Assembly (NCBI GenBank): GCA_047967505.1
Contig: CM106541.1
Length of the DNA: 64,000 bases
Reading direction: 5' to 3' (one strand)
Source: Dipteris shenzhenensis
Taxonomy: Eukaryota > Polypodiophyta > Polypodiopsida > Gleicheniales
In this document: piece by piece, positions 53,836 through 64,000 of the stretch
How positions within the stretch are numbered: the stretch's first letter is position 1
Layout: each line of letters starts with the position of its first letter
Translations under genes and position numbers: made by a program
The notes under the pieces: model-generated
Seen by the model: the letters and a program-made list of their open reading frames with translations, nothing else
Databases searched by the model: none
What the model was told of the DNA's origin: nothing

Positions 53836-56800
53836 GTAAACAAAATCCAGCGGATTATCACTTGTAGGCTGATAACAATGTGAATAAGTTCTCCATGCTA
53901 CGCCTAGTTGCTTGTTTGTTTATGCTTGGCATTTTTCTGAGGCTGCTTTAAACCAGCTGAACGGCGTTGAGAACACTCCTGACCAGCGTCAGAATTTGGG
54001 CTTTCCCAAGCTGTTCTTGACCCTCAGATGGGCATTTATTGGGTTGTACACGTTGGTTGATGTGGCACGTTGCTCGCATACAGCTGTTTTAGATGCAGAT
54101 CTCGCAAAATCTATTTATTTGTTTCAAAACTACTTAGCCTTTCTCAGCGAGCCTAGGGGCGTGCTTTGTAGATGAAGACAATATTTGACAGTTTATCTCC
54201 CTGGAAGAGAAGGCTTTGAAATTTTGAAATCGGCTTGAGTATATTGAACTATCACAGCGGAATTCGTTACCTTGGCAGCCACGTGTGTTTCCTTTCGTTC
54301 TTGTTTCTTGCCTGTTTGCTATTTGACCCCTCATATAAATCAGAAGGATGGGATTTTCAGATCTCTAGTTGGGATTTCTGTTACATGCGATTAATCTACT
54401 TTCATGGTATTACAGAAACAAAGGCATAGAATTTGTGGCAGTAGATCGAAATAGGCCACTTGAGGAACAAGGTCCCTTTGATGTCATCCTACATAAAGTG
54501 AGTTTTCTACTTTTGTTACATTTCACCTCGGCATGCTGAACTGAAGAGTCTGGATTACCTTCTGAATTGACTTCTGGATTGAACTTTATCTACGTTGGGT
54601 TTCTAGGGTCGCCCAAAAGGATCCCTTACATACATTAACTACCACTAAATCTGAAATTTGGAGCCCTCAGTATACAATTTCTTGGGCTGTGGGATTTGAC
54701 ATTTGAAATTGCATTCTACTTTCAAGCCCTCAGCCTTCTTTCTGATCAAGGTCTAAAAAAGCGTTTGGAGCTCCTAGGATTGTTTCTCAGATACACAGTA
54801 CCAAGTTTTAAATTTGGCCCTCTACGATTGAAATTTGGTGAATGGGGGTAATAACTGACATTCTGTCTACTGGCCTCGTAATAGAACATTGGATAGCGCA
54901 TGAATCATACAGTAAAGGAAAAAAGGTGCATATTTGTTAGTGTTGCGACTGGAAGAAAGCATTATAGAATTCTGAACTAAATTAGATTTTGAGGACAAGC
55001 TTTCCGAAGTCTTGACTTTTGCAATGAATATAGTAGCTTGTTTAAATATTTAGCATAGGGAGACCAGTCTTAATCCTTGCGAAGGATTTTTTTAAATTTC
55101 AAGGTAGGTTCCTAAGAAGATCTGATAACTAAGTGTCCGTCTATTGAAACTTAAACTTGTGTGCTCTGTTTAGGATGTTGTAGATCTGTGGATGCAGTTG
55201 TTTTGATGTTGCACCTTTAAAATGTGGGTTTACCTGCATATTGTGTTTCTTCAACTTTCTGGGGCTGACTAACTGTTTTCCTCTGGCTTTTCCCACAGAT
55301 ATCTGGAGAAGGATGGCATCAGCAGTTGAGGGTGAGTGGTAATGTTTTTGTCATGCGATTGTACATTTAAAAAAACAGATATTCGTCCTGTTAGTTGATG
55401 CGTTGTGAACCTGAAGGGTTATAGTTTTTTTTTTTTTTTGAGACCCATTCTTTTCTTCCCTTGACTCCAAACTCATAAGACCTTTTTGGCCTGGCTAGAT
55501 AGTACTTCTGTGGTGGCTCAAACATACGTTATTTATGACTGCAGGCATATAAGCAAAACCATCCTGATGTTATGGTTCTTGATCCACCAGAATCTATAAA
55601 GAAAGTCTGTAACCGCCAATCAATGCTCGAAGAAGTAGCTGCCTTGAACCTACGTGACTGCCGAGGTGCAAAGCTCTGTAGCACTTAATGATATTAGTTG
55701 CATAAATGCGGGCTCATTGCTTCCTTCCTCATTGTCATGGTCTGTCTTTACATCCTACCTGCCTTTTCCCAAAGCATCCCCTGCACCTACAAAGATGTGA
55801 TTATATGATAGGACAATGCAGGCAAGGTGGGAGTCCCGAAGCAGCTGGTAGTGACTGATGACCCTACGTCTATACGTGATAAGGTAGCACAAGCGGGACT
55901 AAAGCTTCCTCTAGGTAAATGTCTGCAGTTTAATTGAATGTCTTATTTTTGAACAGTTCTAATGGCTATATGGACTACTCATGTGAATGCTTTCTTTGTA
56001 GTCTGATTGGAATAAATCTGGAAAGAGCTGTATCTTTGATTCAATATCTGTCATCAATAAAAACTCATAGGAGCTGCAGACCTCAACATACTAGTCCGTC
56101 AGGTGCATGCTTCCCAGTGCTGCTCTGCGTACAGCGGTTCCCCCACTGGTTCTACCAGCTGTGTTATGCGGCCATGAACTGTAGCATACTACATAGCGCA
56201 TGTTGAACCTGGTCAGTTGATTGATCATTAGCTGGCCAAATGACAGACTGCAAACAAGCTGGCTTCTGTCTGTCATGCGTAGTGTCTGTCATTGTCTGGC
56301 TGATTAGCATTTATTCAGAGGTTTCCTTGTGTGCATCTGGCACAATTCTGCTAAGCACGAGTCTCAAAATAGCACATTTGTGGAATTTCAAGATAAAAGT
56401 TTGGCATGGTATTGACTTGTGCATTGGAATTGCCGTTGTGGAAATGCTGCTGTAATGTGATCCATTTGTGCCCCACTACATGGGTAGAGATTTGGGGTAA
56501 TCTCTCTATGGGGCAAAATAACCCCACTAGGGGACTCCCCTCTTCCCTTAGACTTGGCTCCTTGGTTGTCATGGATTGAATTGACAGTGGGAACCTCAAT
56601 CGTATTCTTTGAATATTGCTTTGAAGCCAGAATGGCATTAGCACAACTCTTATGCAAGATGGTGCAATTATGCCAAATCCCACACAGGAGACGTCTCTTG
56701 TGGCTTCTAGAAGATCTAGTCTTCTCTGGTTAAAAGCAGGCTTATATTTCGTATCAGAACTTGAAAGAGTCTCGGATCCTGAGTTTAATTGTTTAAAATC

Positions 56801-58535
56801 TTTGAGTTTAAAATTACATTTGTATACTTTGAAGTTTCTAGATACATTCACACCAATGGAAAATGATTATGGATTCATTTAGCACTCTGTGAGGTGTCAG
56901 CTTTTAATTAGAGTTTTGTTGGTTGTATTTCAGTTGCAAAACCTTTGTGGGTCGATGGCACAGCAAAATCTCATGCTCTCTCTCTTGCATTCAACGAGCT
57001 TTGTTTATCGGAACTTCACCCCCCCTTGGTGCTCCAAGAGTTTGTGAACCATGGTAAATGATTATTATATTTCACAGCGAAGATCTCCAGGAGGGTCTTC
57101 TTGGCACACTATTAATTTTGTTTTGTGAATTGGATCAGCAAGATCTAGTTGTTGACCCAGTAAGTGATAGGTGTCAAGTGATTTTGAATTCAGGGTCATG
57201 AGCAATCTTCTTAATATAACTTTTAAATACACAAGGTGGGATTGTGCTCAGCATTGGTCTTGTGTTGTCTTTTTATCTGTTCTTTTGCAGGTGGTGTTGT
57301 TTTCAAGGTTTACATTGTAGGAGAGATTGTGAAGGTAGTCCGCAGGTTGTCTCTTCCAGATGTTCGCGAAGGGGAACCTGGAAGTAGCAGCATCACCCCA
57401 TTTCCAAGAGTATCTTGTGCAGCAGCTTCTGCTGATGAGGCCGAGCTAGACCCCAGTATTGCTGGTAAGTGTGTGTGACCCTTCAAATTTATAATTGCGT
57501 TTTCTTAAGTGTACTCTGTCTGTGTTTGTGTGTACACACACACACCCCCTACTGCTTGAGATTTTCTTTTCAAGCTTAGGACAGATCTTCATGCTCGTTT
57601 TCCTGGGATTCCTTTTGGCAGACAGTTCTGGTTGTTTGGTCGACATCTTCTAAACCAGTCTATGCTTACTTCTTTTCCTGGTGTTGCTTTTAGGCTCTAT
57701 GTTCATTATATCATGCCCCTATCTGACTGTACAGCCATTCACACAACCCCCCTACTGCTCGAGATTTTCTTTTCAAGCTTAGGACGGATCTTCATGCTCG
57801 TTTTCTTGGGATTACTTTTGGCGGACAATTCTGGTTGTTTGGTCGACATCTTCTAAACCAGACTGTGCTTACGTCTTTTCTTGGTGTCGCTTTTGGGCTC
57901 TATGGTCATTATATCATGCCCCTGACATGTGACTGTATGGGCATTCTTTTGTTGACGTTTTTCATTTCTTTCATTAGTCCTTGCCCAAATCTCTCGAAGA
58001 TGTGCATTCTCTTGGAGACCTTCCGCTGGCCCAATTGGAAGTTTTCTATCAGTGCTTCTAGTCTTGAGTAATAGCTGTTCCACTTTGGCACGGCTATGAA
58101 TGTGTATTCATCTTAATGAAATGGTCCTTTTACCAAAAAAGGAAAGTGTGTGTACAACCCCCCTCCCCCCCCCCCTCACCACCCACACCCACGCCCACAC
58201 CCACATGCACATATATATGTGTGTGTGTGTGTGTGTGTGCGTGCGCACGCACACGTGCCGTTGAAGGAAAAATGCAATTTCTTGCAATTTGTTACTGCCA
58301 TGAGTTGCAAGAGGCCAATGAGAAAAGGGCAAGACAACTCTCTCCAGTGTGCACCTGCTCTTCCACTCTCCGTTGTGCATCTTTCTATGTGAGTGTTGCT
58401 TCGCGGACTACCGTCACTCTGTTAAGGTGAGCGGCGGACTCAGGCATGCCGCAAGCATCTCTGTTGGTGTCTTATAAGGGGGCTCTGGAGACTGGTTCTA
58501 CCCAACAATCCCCCCCCCCCCCCCCCCCAAAACCC

Positions 58536-58581
<46 letters not shown>

Positions 58582-58845
58582 CACCCTTTTCGCTTATTCA
58601 TAGTGGCATCTTTCGTCCAGTACATGGTGTGCTTCCTCTTCTGCCATCTATTGTCTGTCTACTGTTTCCACTGCTGTGATGATAGCACTCCATGCGCCAT
58701 ACATGATGCTTTCTACGACTGAATTTTGAATGTAGAATCACCCTCCTCCTGAACTACTTGATTGTGCACACACACACACACATAAATATATACATACATA
58801 CATAAATGCATTACACACACGCATTTATATGTGTGTGTGTGAATG

Positions 58846-58901
<56 letters not shown>

Positions 58902-59635
58902 CATTGGCAATCATATGTGTCATATTTGTGCTGGGTTTATGTCTTCAGAGTTGCCACCTCAAGAGATGCTTGATTCACTTTGCAGGGAACTCCGGCATAG
59001 ATTGGTGAGTTCTTACCATGGTTATCTTTTAATTGGTCCAAACATCAGCATTTTATCCCTTTTGTGCTTTAGCCTGCAAACATTCGAAAGTCTAGTAATT
59101 GCAGTGTGTGTTGGTTATGTTTTAAATGAAGGTATATATAATCCTGCTTTTTAGGTCCATCTGGGCTTATAAGGTGCTATTTTATGGCGAGCTTACAATG
59201 CGTACTTGATCCCTTCTGATGAGCTATAAAAAATTTACATAAGCTAGAGCTTCCAGAATGGTACCATGACCATCAACTGCAAGATAATTTGGAGTTCAAG
59301 ATGCAATCGTAGAAATACATCTAACTTCTTGGTTTTCATCCATTGTAGGGCTTAAATCTCTTCAACTTAGATATGATCCGGGAAGTTGGAAAGGGAAACC
59401 ATTTTTATGTTATTGACATCAATTATTTTCCTGGTAAGTCCATGCTTTAATGGAGGCGTGAATGTTGTTTGTGCCAAATTTTTCCAGAGGGACCTTGTCT
59501 TGTATGATTTATGTACTTGTAGCAATTTTGAGTTCTTCATTGCATTCACATCTTGCAGGATATGGGAAGATGCCCGATTATGAAAAAGTTTTTACAGATT
59601 TCTTTATAAGCCTTGCTGTAAAAAAGGGTAAGTAA
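53459..59635 (+). CDS. ITPK2: Inositol-tetrakisphosphate 1-kinase, ITPK2-like, 10 exons
   Basis: ATP-grasp kinase that phosphorylates inositol tris/tetrakisphosphates in the pathway to phytate and pyrophosphorylated inositols. Exons: 53459-53835, 54416-54497, 55299-55331, 55545-55665, 55822-55914, 56934-57053, 57291-57464, 58949-59004, 59349-59433, 59559-59635; all introns GT-AG and phases consistent. Joined length is 405 residues. The core starts [20 protein letters not shown]. Later motifs are [47 protein letters not shown] (ATP-binding Lys), [11 protein letters not shown] (hinge) and [15 protein letters not shown] (metal-binding Asp and Asn). The acidic N-terminal extension of 95 residues and the motif pattern fit ITPK2-type enzymes better than the shorter ITPK1. 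The in-frame ATG at 53744 could instead give a 310-residue protein. The 3' end is uncertain, because GGGTAAGTAA can be read as Gly-Lys-stop or as a splice donor. Confidence 0.92.
54416..54497 (+). CDS. ITPK2: ITPK exon 2
   Basis: Acceptor TATTACAG; it encodes [20 protein letters not shown] and FDVILHK; donor GTGAGT. Confidence 0.93.
55299..55331 (+). CDS. ITPK2: ITPK exon 3 (33 bp micro-exon)
   Basis: Acceptor [18 protein letters not shown]; donor GTGAGT. Only 11 codons, phase 0 on both sides. Confidence 0.88.
55545..55665 (+). CDS. ITPK2: ITPK exon 4
   Basis: Acceptor [28 protein letters not shown] and [20 protein letters not shown]; donor CGAG/GTGCAA, ending in phase 1. Confidence 0.93.
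55822..55914 (+). CDS. ITPK2: ITPK exon 5
   Basis: Acceptor [26 protein letters not shown] then [11 protein letters not shown]; donor GTAAAT. Confidence 0.92.
56934..57053 (+). CDS. ITPK2: ITPK exon 6 (ATP-grasp core)
   Basis: Acceptor [27 protein letters not shown] and [20 protein letters not shown]; donor GTAAAT. Contains the ATP-binding Lys and the hinge. Confidence 0.93.
57291..57464 (+). CDS. ITPK2: ITPK exon 7
   Basis: Acceptor [27 protein letters not shown], then [20 protein letters not shown]; donor GTAAGT. Confidence 0.93.
57548..57953 (+). repeat. 203-bp tandem duplication in ITPK intron 7
   Basis: CCTACTGCTTGAGATTTTC at 57548 and CCTACTGCTCGAGATTTTC at 57751 start two copies that are roughly 93 percent identical by eye, including TTGTTTGGTCGACATCTTC. 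Confidence 0.92.
58150..58256. repeat. C-rich, CA-rich and (TG)n microsatellite block in ITPK intron 7
   Basis: CCCCCCTCCCC, then CACCCACAC words, ATATATATGTG and a (TG)n run ending GTGCGTGCGCACGCACACG, which is palindromic. Confidence 0.88.
58510..58576 (+). repeat. C19 homopolymer followed by (CT)n in ITPK intron 7
   Basis: 19 consecutive C bases (58510-58528), then AAAACCCCC and about 18 CT units. Confidence 0.93.
58847..58902 (+). repeat. (TA)n-(GA)n compound microsatellite before ITPK exon 8
   Basis: About 16 TA units followed by about 11 GA units, ending 46 bp upstream of the exon 8 acceptor. Confidence 0.93.
58949..59004 (+). CDS. ITPK2: ITPK exon 8
   Basis: Acceptor [27 protein letters not shown]; donor GTGAGT. 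It follows a 1,484-bp intron crowded with microsatellites. Confidence 0.92.
59349..59433 (+). CDS. ITPK2: ITPK exon 9 (metal-binding motif)
   Basis: Acceptor [27 protein letters not shown] then VIDINYFP, with the conserved Asp and Asn; donor GTAAGT. Confidence 0.93.
59559..59635 (+). CDS. ITPK2: ITPK exon 10 (terminal, end uncertain)
   Basis: Acceptor [28 protein letters not shown] then VKKGK and TAA 59633-59635. The same bases form a strong donor after 59627 (AAGG/GTAAGT), and relatives usually have a few more basic residues, so another short exon downstream is possible. Confidence 0.8.
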
Positions 59636-60234
59636 CTCTGTTTTGGTTCATCACTTGGGAGTTCAAGATATAAACGTTTCATAATTCAAGCCATAAAGTG
59701 CCTTTTGTTAACTTTTAGACTAGCAGTATCAGAAATTATGCCAATCTTCTGTGACTAGAATGGCATACGGGATCTTGCTCAGCACACAGGATCACCACCA
59801 TGCCCAGATATCTGTCAAGCTTAATTTGTTGCAGAAACCCGGGGATTTTATGCTTGGGTAGCATCCTCTCTATCCACTTTACTAATGCTGCATGCTACAT
59901 CACAAATGATTGACAAAGCTTCCGACCTCTGCTTGAGAAGTACACTTTATGAAGTGGTACTTAAATTTTTATATAAAGATTTTTATTTGTGAAGGGGGTA
60001 TTATCTGAGGTATTGGTGGAATGCATGTTTCTGCTCTAAGCAAACTTTCATTGATAAGGCATCTAGCTTGGTGTAAGGTGCCAGTGATTATTGGGATAGC
60101 TTCTGGTTTTTAGAAATCAATTCGTTTTAGTGGGCTTGTTGCTTTTTTGTGTTCCTGTGTGTAAAGTATCTTGGATCAAAAGGCTCACTTTCAAAAGCAT
60201 GGCTGCACATGATGTGTTGTGCTACATTGCTATG

Positions 60235-60659
60235 TAATTAAGTACACGTGATAATATTGTTTTCATAAGCATTTCAGCAATTGTTGCTTTGATGCCTTTT
60301 ACATGATAAATCTATGAGGGTGGCAATGCATCATGAGTTGCAACTAAATGAAATGTGTTTATTGTTTAATGTTTTGAATTGTTCTTAGTACATTTTGAAA
60401 TTTGTAGTGTAAAAAGGCAATAAGGTTTTTAACATTATGTTTGCTGTAATTAAGTACACGTGATAATATTGTTTTCATAAGCATTTCAGCAATTGTTGCT
60501 TTGATGCCTTTTACATGATAAATCTATGAGGGTGGCAATGCATCATGAGTTGCAACTAAAATGAAATGTGTTTATTGTTTAATGTTTTGAATTGTTCTTA
60601 GTACATTTTGAAATTTGTAGTGTAAAAAGGCAATAAGGTTTTTAACATTATGTTTGCAT
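60235..60659 (+). repeat. 212-bp tandem duplication downstream of ITPK
   Basis: TAATTAAGTACACGTGATAA at 60235 and 60447 begins two copies that differ at about two positions (one extra A). If ITPK continues past exon 10, this lies in its intron or 3' UTR. Confidence 0.95.
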
Positions 60660-63600
60660 ATAAAATCTATCAATCACCGTGGATTGTGCAGTTGCTCTGT
60701 AGAGAGGCATCCGGATGAGAGGCTAGTCGATGTGCCATGGCTATGTGATCCGGTCGGTTGTGATATATGAGAGTGTCGCCAATCCAAAAGAACTGACAGC
60801 AATGGTGTAGGTATGCTACAATAGAACTATAATTGTAGCATAGAACTGTAATCTCTGTTGAAAGATGGGTCGAAGAAGACCACATAGTCGAGAGTGATCC
60901 AGGGGCTGAAAATCTTAGGCCGAACGTGCAGGTGTGATATACTGTTGTGTTGATGAATAATAGGCCCATAAAACAGACAAGGTATGGCAACCTATCAAAC
61001 TTGTATGCTCAACTGTCATGAGCTGAAGGTCGTCTGATGTGTGCATGACTAAACATCCATCGGCATGGGATGTAGCATCTATCAAAGTCTCGCCAAGAAG
61101 GAGGTGACGGTGTAAAGGCCTAGAATCCTAGAATACAACTAAGAGTACATAAGATGTCCTTGAAGCATACGCGGTATCAAATGCTGATGAAGGGATCGAT
61201 CAGTAGTTGTGGATCCAACCACTGATTTACATCAAGTATGGACTCTATACGACAACCATAAGACTCTATACGACAATCATAAGTGCATGATGAAACACTG
61301 AGTCTCCCCAGGTTGCGCTATGGTTGAACCTGATGATGTCCACTGCACTGAGGCAGGACCGAACTGATGCATAAGTATCCTCGTGCTGAGGAATGATCTA
61401 CTAATCGAAGGTGGTGATGACTAGATCCAAGGGTGATGCAATGCGGCATAATTGAGCCGATGCTAAAATGTTTGGAAGACTGATCTGTCTATCTGAAGTG
61501 TTGAAGGGAACTGTGTCCATGATATGCTCTGTGTCAGAGGTGAAGGCATTAGTGATGGAGGGTGGAATGGAATCATCTAAAGAGTTGAATGCATTGTGGC
61601 GTAAATCTCTGCATGCGGTTGGAGATGTGAGTGCCTCGTATTGAGGACTTACTTGCTGTAAATCTGCATGATCATTGAACTCTTGCTGAGTATCTTCATA
61701 TGTGGCAAGAGATGGAGTCGGATCCATGCATGAGACCATGAGTATAAATTATTCAAATTAACATGGTTGTGTTCTATACTAAAAGAGCTTCAAATATGTC
61801 TTTACACCTTGAAATTTGGATTACACATGAAAAAGTTACATTAATTTGAAAGGAGATGGGTTTTCATATTTTAGTGTATTTTTCGTTTTATCCCCCCCTC
61901 ATTCAAAAGCCCCCCCTCCTCCCCCTTAGGCCTCACATATCATGAAAAATATGTACAAATCTTAAAATCTTGCATATTTTTCAAGATATATATCTTTTAG
62001 TTTGTGGGAGGAGGAACACAAAATTTTCATATTTTTTTCTTGCATATTTGAATTTTTAAAAGGAAATCCATGCATATTATATATGGATCTTATCTCCCAT
62101 ACTTAGATTTTGGACGAGGGTAGTAACATATTACATATTCAGTTGGTGCTTTAGGGCATGAGGGCGATGGCTGTGCATCACAAGAATCAGCTTGAGCTGA
62201 TGTGAATGGGACTGCCTCATACTAAGGACTTACTATAGAATATGTCTCGTGATGAGAGCTTACTGCCAAATGTTCCTTGTGTTGAGGGTTTATGTGAGAA
62301 GTGAGGCTCATGCTAATGGCTTTCCATCAAATGTGCATGATCAGAAACTACGAGCTGATCCATGCTAACGTCCGAAGTATCTGCATCTGATCTGTCAAGG
62401 CCAATGAGGCTCAAGTCGGCATCATACATCGGTACATACCCTGTGGCAATAAATGATTGAAGAGGGTTCTTTTTCCACTCACAGATCTTGTCCAGAGTCA
62501 TAACTCGTGTATCATGAACGGTGTGATGTGGATAACTCCATGATGGAGACGGGCTGGTGCTTTGTGCAAGAGGCTTACTTGTGTACTGGGGCGAGAGTGT
62601 CTACCCATGAGAACATTGTGTGTGAGTTGCCAATGGGGGGCTTATGCTAGACAGTCAGAACCAAGTTATGTGAGAACTGCAATGTTCCAAGGATCAAGCC
62701 TGTAACATAATGGTGACACTTGCGTGTCCGGGAGTAGCCAAGAGGCGGTACAAGGATGATTTGTATGTGCAAGAACCAATGCTAGAAAATAGTCAATAAA
62801 TGTGATTGTACATGAATGGCATATGTGTGTGCAAGAAGGATGCAGCAACCGTGAATCCAAGGAGAACCCTGCCAAGTGTCACGCTGCTGTGGTGAAGTGC
62901 TAAATGCCAAGAGACTGACTTGGTGTCAGTGTGTAAATGTGAATAACGATGATAGATCCGAAGGGATTGATGGCGGTGGGAACTAATCGAGAAATGTGGC
63001 AATGGTTGACTTGGCATGGTGGATTTGGATCTCCTTTATGGCGGTGCTAGTCTACAGCTAGACTACACGTCGAATCGTAAAATGCAGTAACTGAATTTTA
63101 TCTTAATTCATTTTAAGTGTTGGATGCGTTGTAGTGGATCAAGAGGTGGTTCCAATGATGAGGATTTAATGCTGAAGACCTATGGAGATCTCAGATGTGA
63201 AATATGATGTGACAGCTGCGTAGAGCGTAAGCTGGCGAGCAATTTTGCTTTTTGGAGCGTTGTGAAATTCCCTTGGGTTCAAAAGATACGACCATTTAAA
63301 ATATGTGCCAAATCTTCGTCCAAGGGAGTGCCAAAAATGATGATGTGGCACATGTGGTGACATGGTAGTGGGAGGTCACATGCAAAATACAACTGCTCCT
63401 ATGAAGAGGCAACTGTGCCTAGAAGGAGGCTCTTCCAAGTGTCACTAAGGAGGTGGCATGTTGTTGACTGCGCGGACAGAAATGATGTGGCAGCTGTCGA
63501 TGAGGCTGCCACATGGCATAACTTTGACCAAGGCTCTTGACTCTGGGTTAGCTCTTATCTGCCATGTGTCAGAGAGCTAACCATATCTTATTAGAAGGTT

Positions 63601-64000
63601 GACTCAAGGTCAACCTTAACTCAGGTAAGGACTAGACTTGACTAAACTCTCAGTTAGACTGAACTAACCCACATGAACCACGATTTCTTTCAATCTGCTA
63701 CGTGTCAATCCTCAGAGATCCTTGGAGGGGAGAGACGGAGATGGACGTCCGTCGTAAAAAATGGCGCAGTGGCGGCGAGGGAGATTTCTACTAGCACAAC
63801 GAAATCTTATGGCGTGAGATGCAGGCTGAGAAGCTAGAACCACTATGAAGGTTGGAGAGGTGACATGAACAGAGTGTTGTTCGGCCGTTGCGGCCGTTGT
63901 CGGTTGTCAGTCTCATCAAAAACCCATCTACACACAACGAGGGTCAAACCGATCGGGATGCTATTCGACAGCTTGGTTTTTTGCGCACGGCTCGACGTGC
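60660..64000. other. Unrecognised DNA to end of window
   Basis: Minus-strand open frames (up to 112 codons at 61401-61739) contain no known motif. A 22-bp tandem unit GACTCTATACGACAA occurs at about 61250. From 63470 to 63720 there are GTCAAC/TTGAC words and a TGCTACGTGTC motif, reminiscent of the retroelement U3-like block at 20.2-20.5 kb. This may be part of an element whose other end lies beyond the window. Confidence 0.35.

Overview
The window is nuclear DNA from a land plant with a large, repeat-rich genome. Two conserved plant genes are split by GT-AG introns, most of the remaining sequence is decayed LTR retrotransposons, and (GA)n/(CT)n microsatellites are abundant. TE-filled introns of up to 18 kb and an AT-rich, repeat-laden intergenic space suggest a gymnosperm, fern or other large-genome lineage, but nothing seen fixes the taxon.

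Layout. (1) 1-25992, + strand: the 3' half of a mitochondrial pyruvate dehydrogenase E1-alpha gene. Six exons are visible (6755-6832, 24970-25065, 25239-25310, 25408-25461, 25771-25836, 25948-25992); earlier exons lie upstream of the window. A Ty1/copia element (copia-1, from before base 1 to about 6.4 kb) fills the intron before the first visible exon. The next intron is 18.1 kb. It holds a reverse-strand copia fragment (9.37-10.29 kb), a Ty3/gypsy element (gypsy-1) interrupted by a nested copia with target-site duplication (copia-2, 11435-14942), scraps of further gypsy elements and a hAT transposase remnant (19.1-19.9 kb). (2) 26-35.9 kb: gene-poor, with short tandem duplications, microsatellites and possible tRNA-derived SINE relics. 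(3) 35.9-38 kb: a very degenerate Ty3/gypsy pol (RT, RNase H and integrase still traceable). (4) 38-52.9 kb: mostly unrecognised DNA with several degenerate tandem repeats, an alternating purine-pyrimidine tract (43.7-44.0 kb), a CpG-rich island with promoter-like motifs and broken reading frames (44.7-45.6 kb), and a small ORF made of two 48-residue repeats. (5) 53459-59635, + strand: a complete or nearly complete 10-exon inositol-tetrakisphosphate 1-kinase gene, closest in layout to ITPK2-type enzymes. (6) 60-64 kb: a 212-bp tandem duplication and unrecognised DNA.

The two host genes are functionally unrelated: one belongs to the mitochondrial pyruvate dehydrogenase complex, the other to inositol phosphate metabolism. 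The retroelements are all broken by stops, frameshifts or deletions and look non-autonomous. The most distinctive signals are the GTAC-saturated leader of copia-2, the duplicated terminal exon of the E1-alpha gene, the stack of nested elements in one intron, and a window-wide excess of two-copy tandem duplications with units of about 30-230 bp. No wholly new gene system could be demonstrated.
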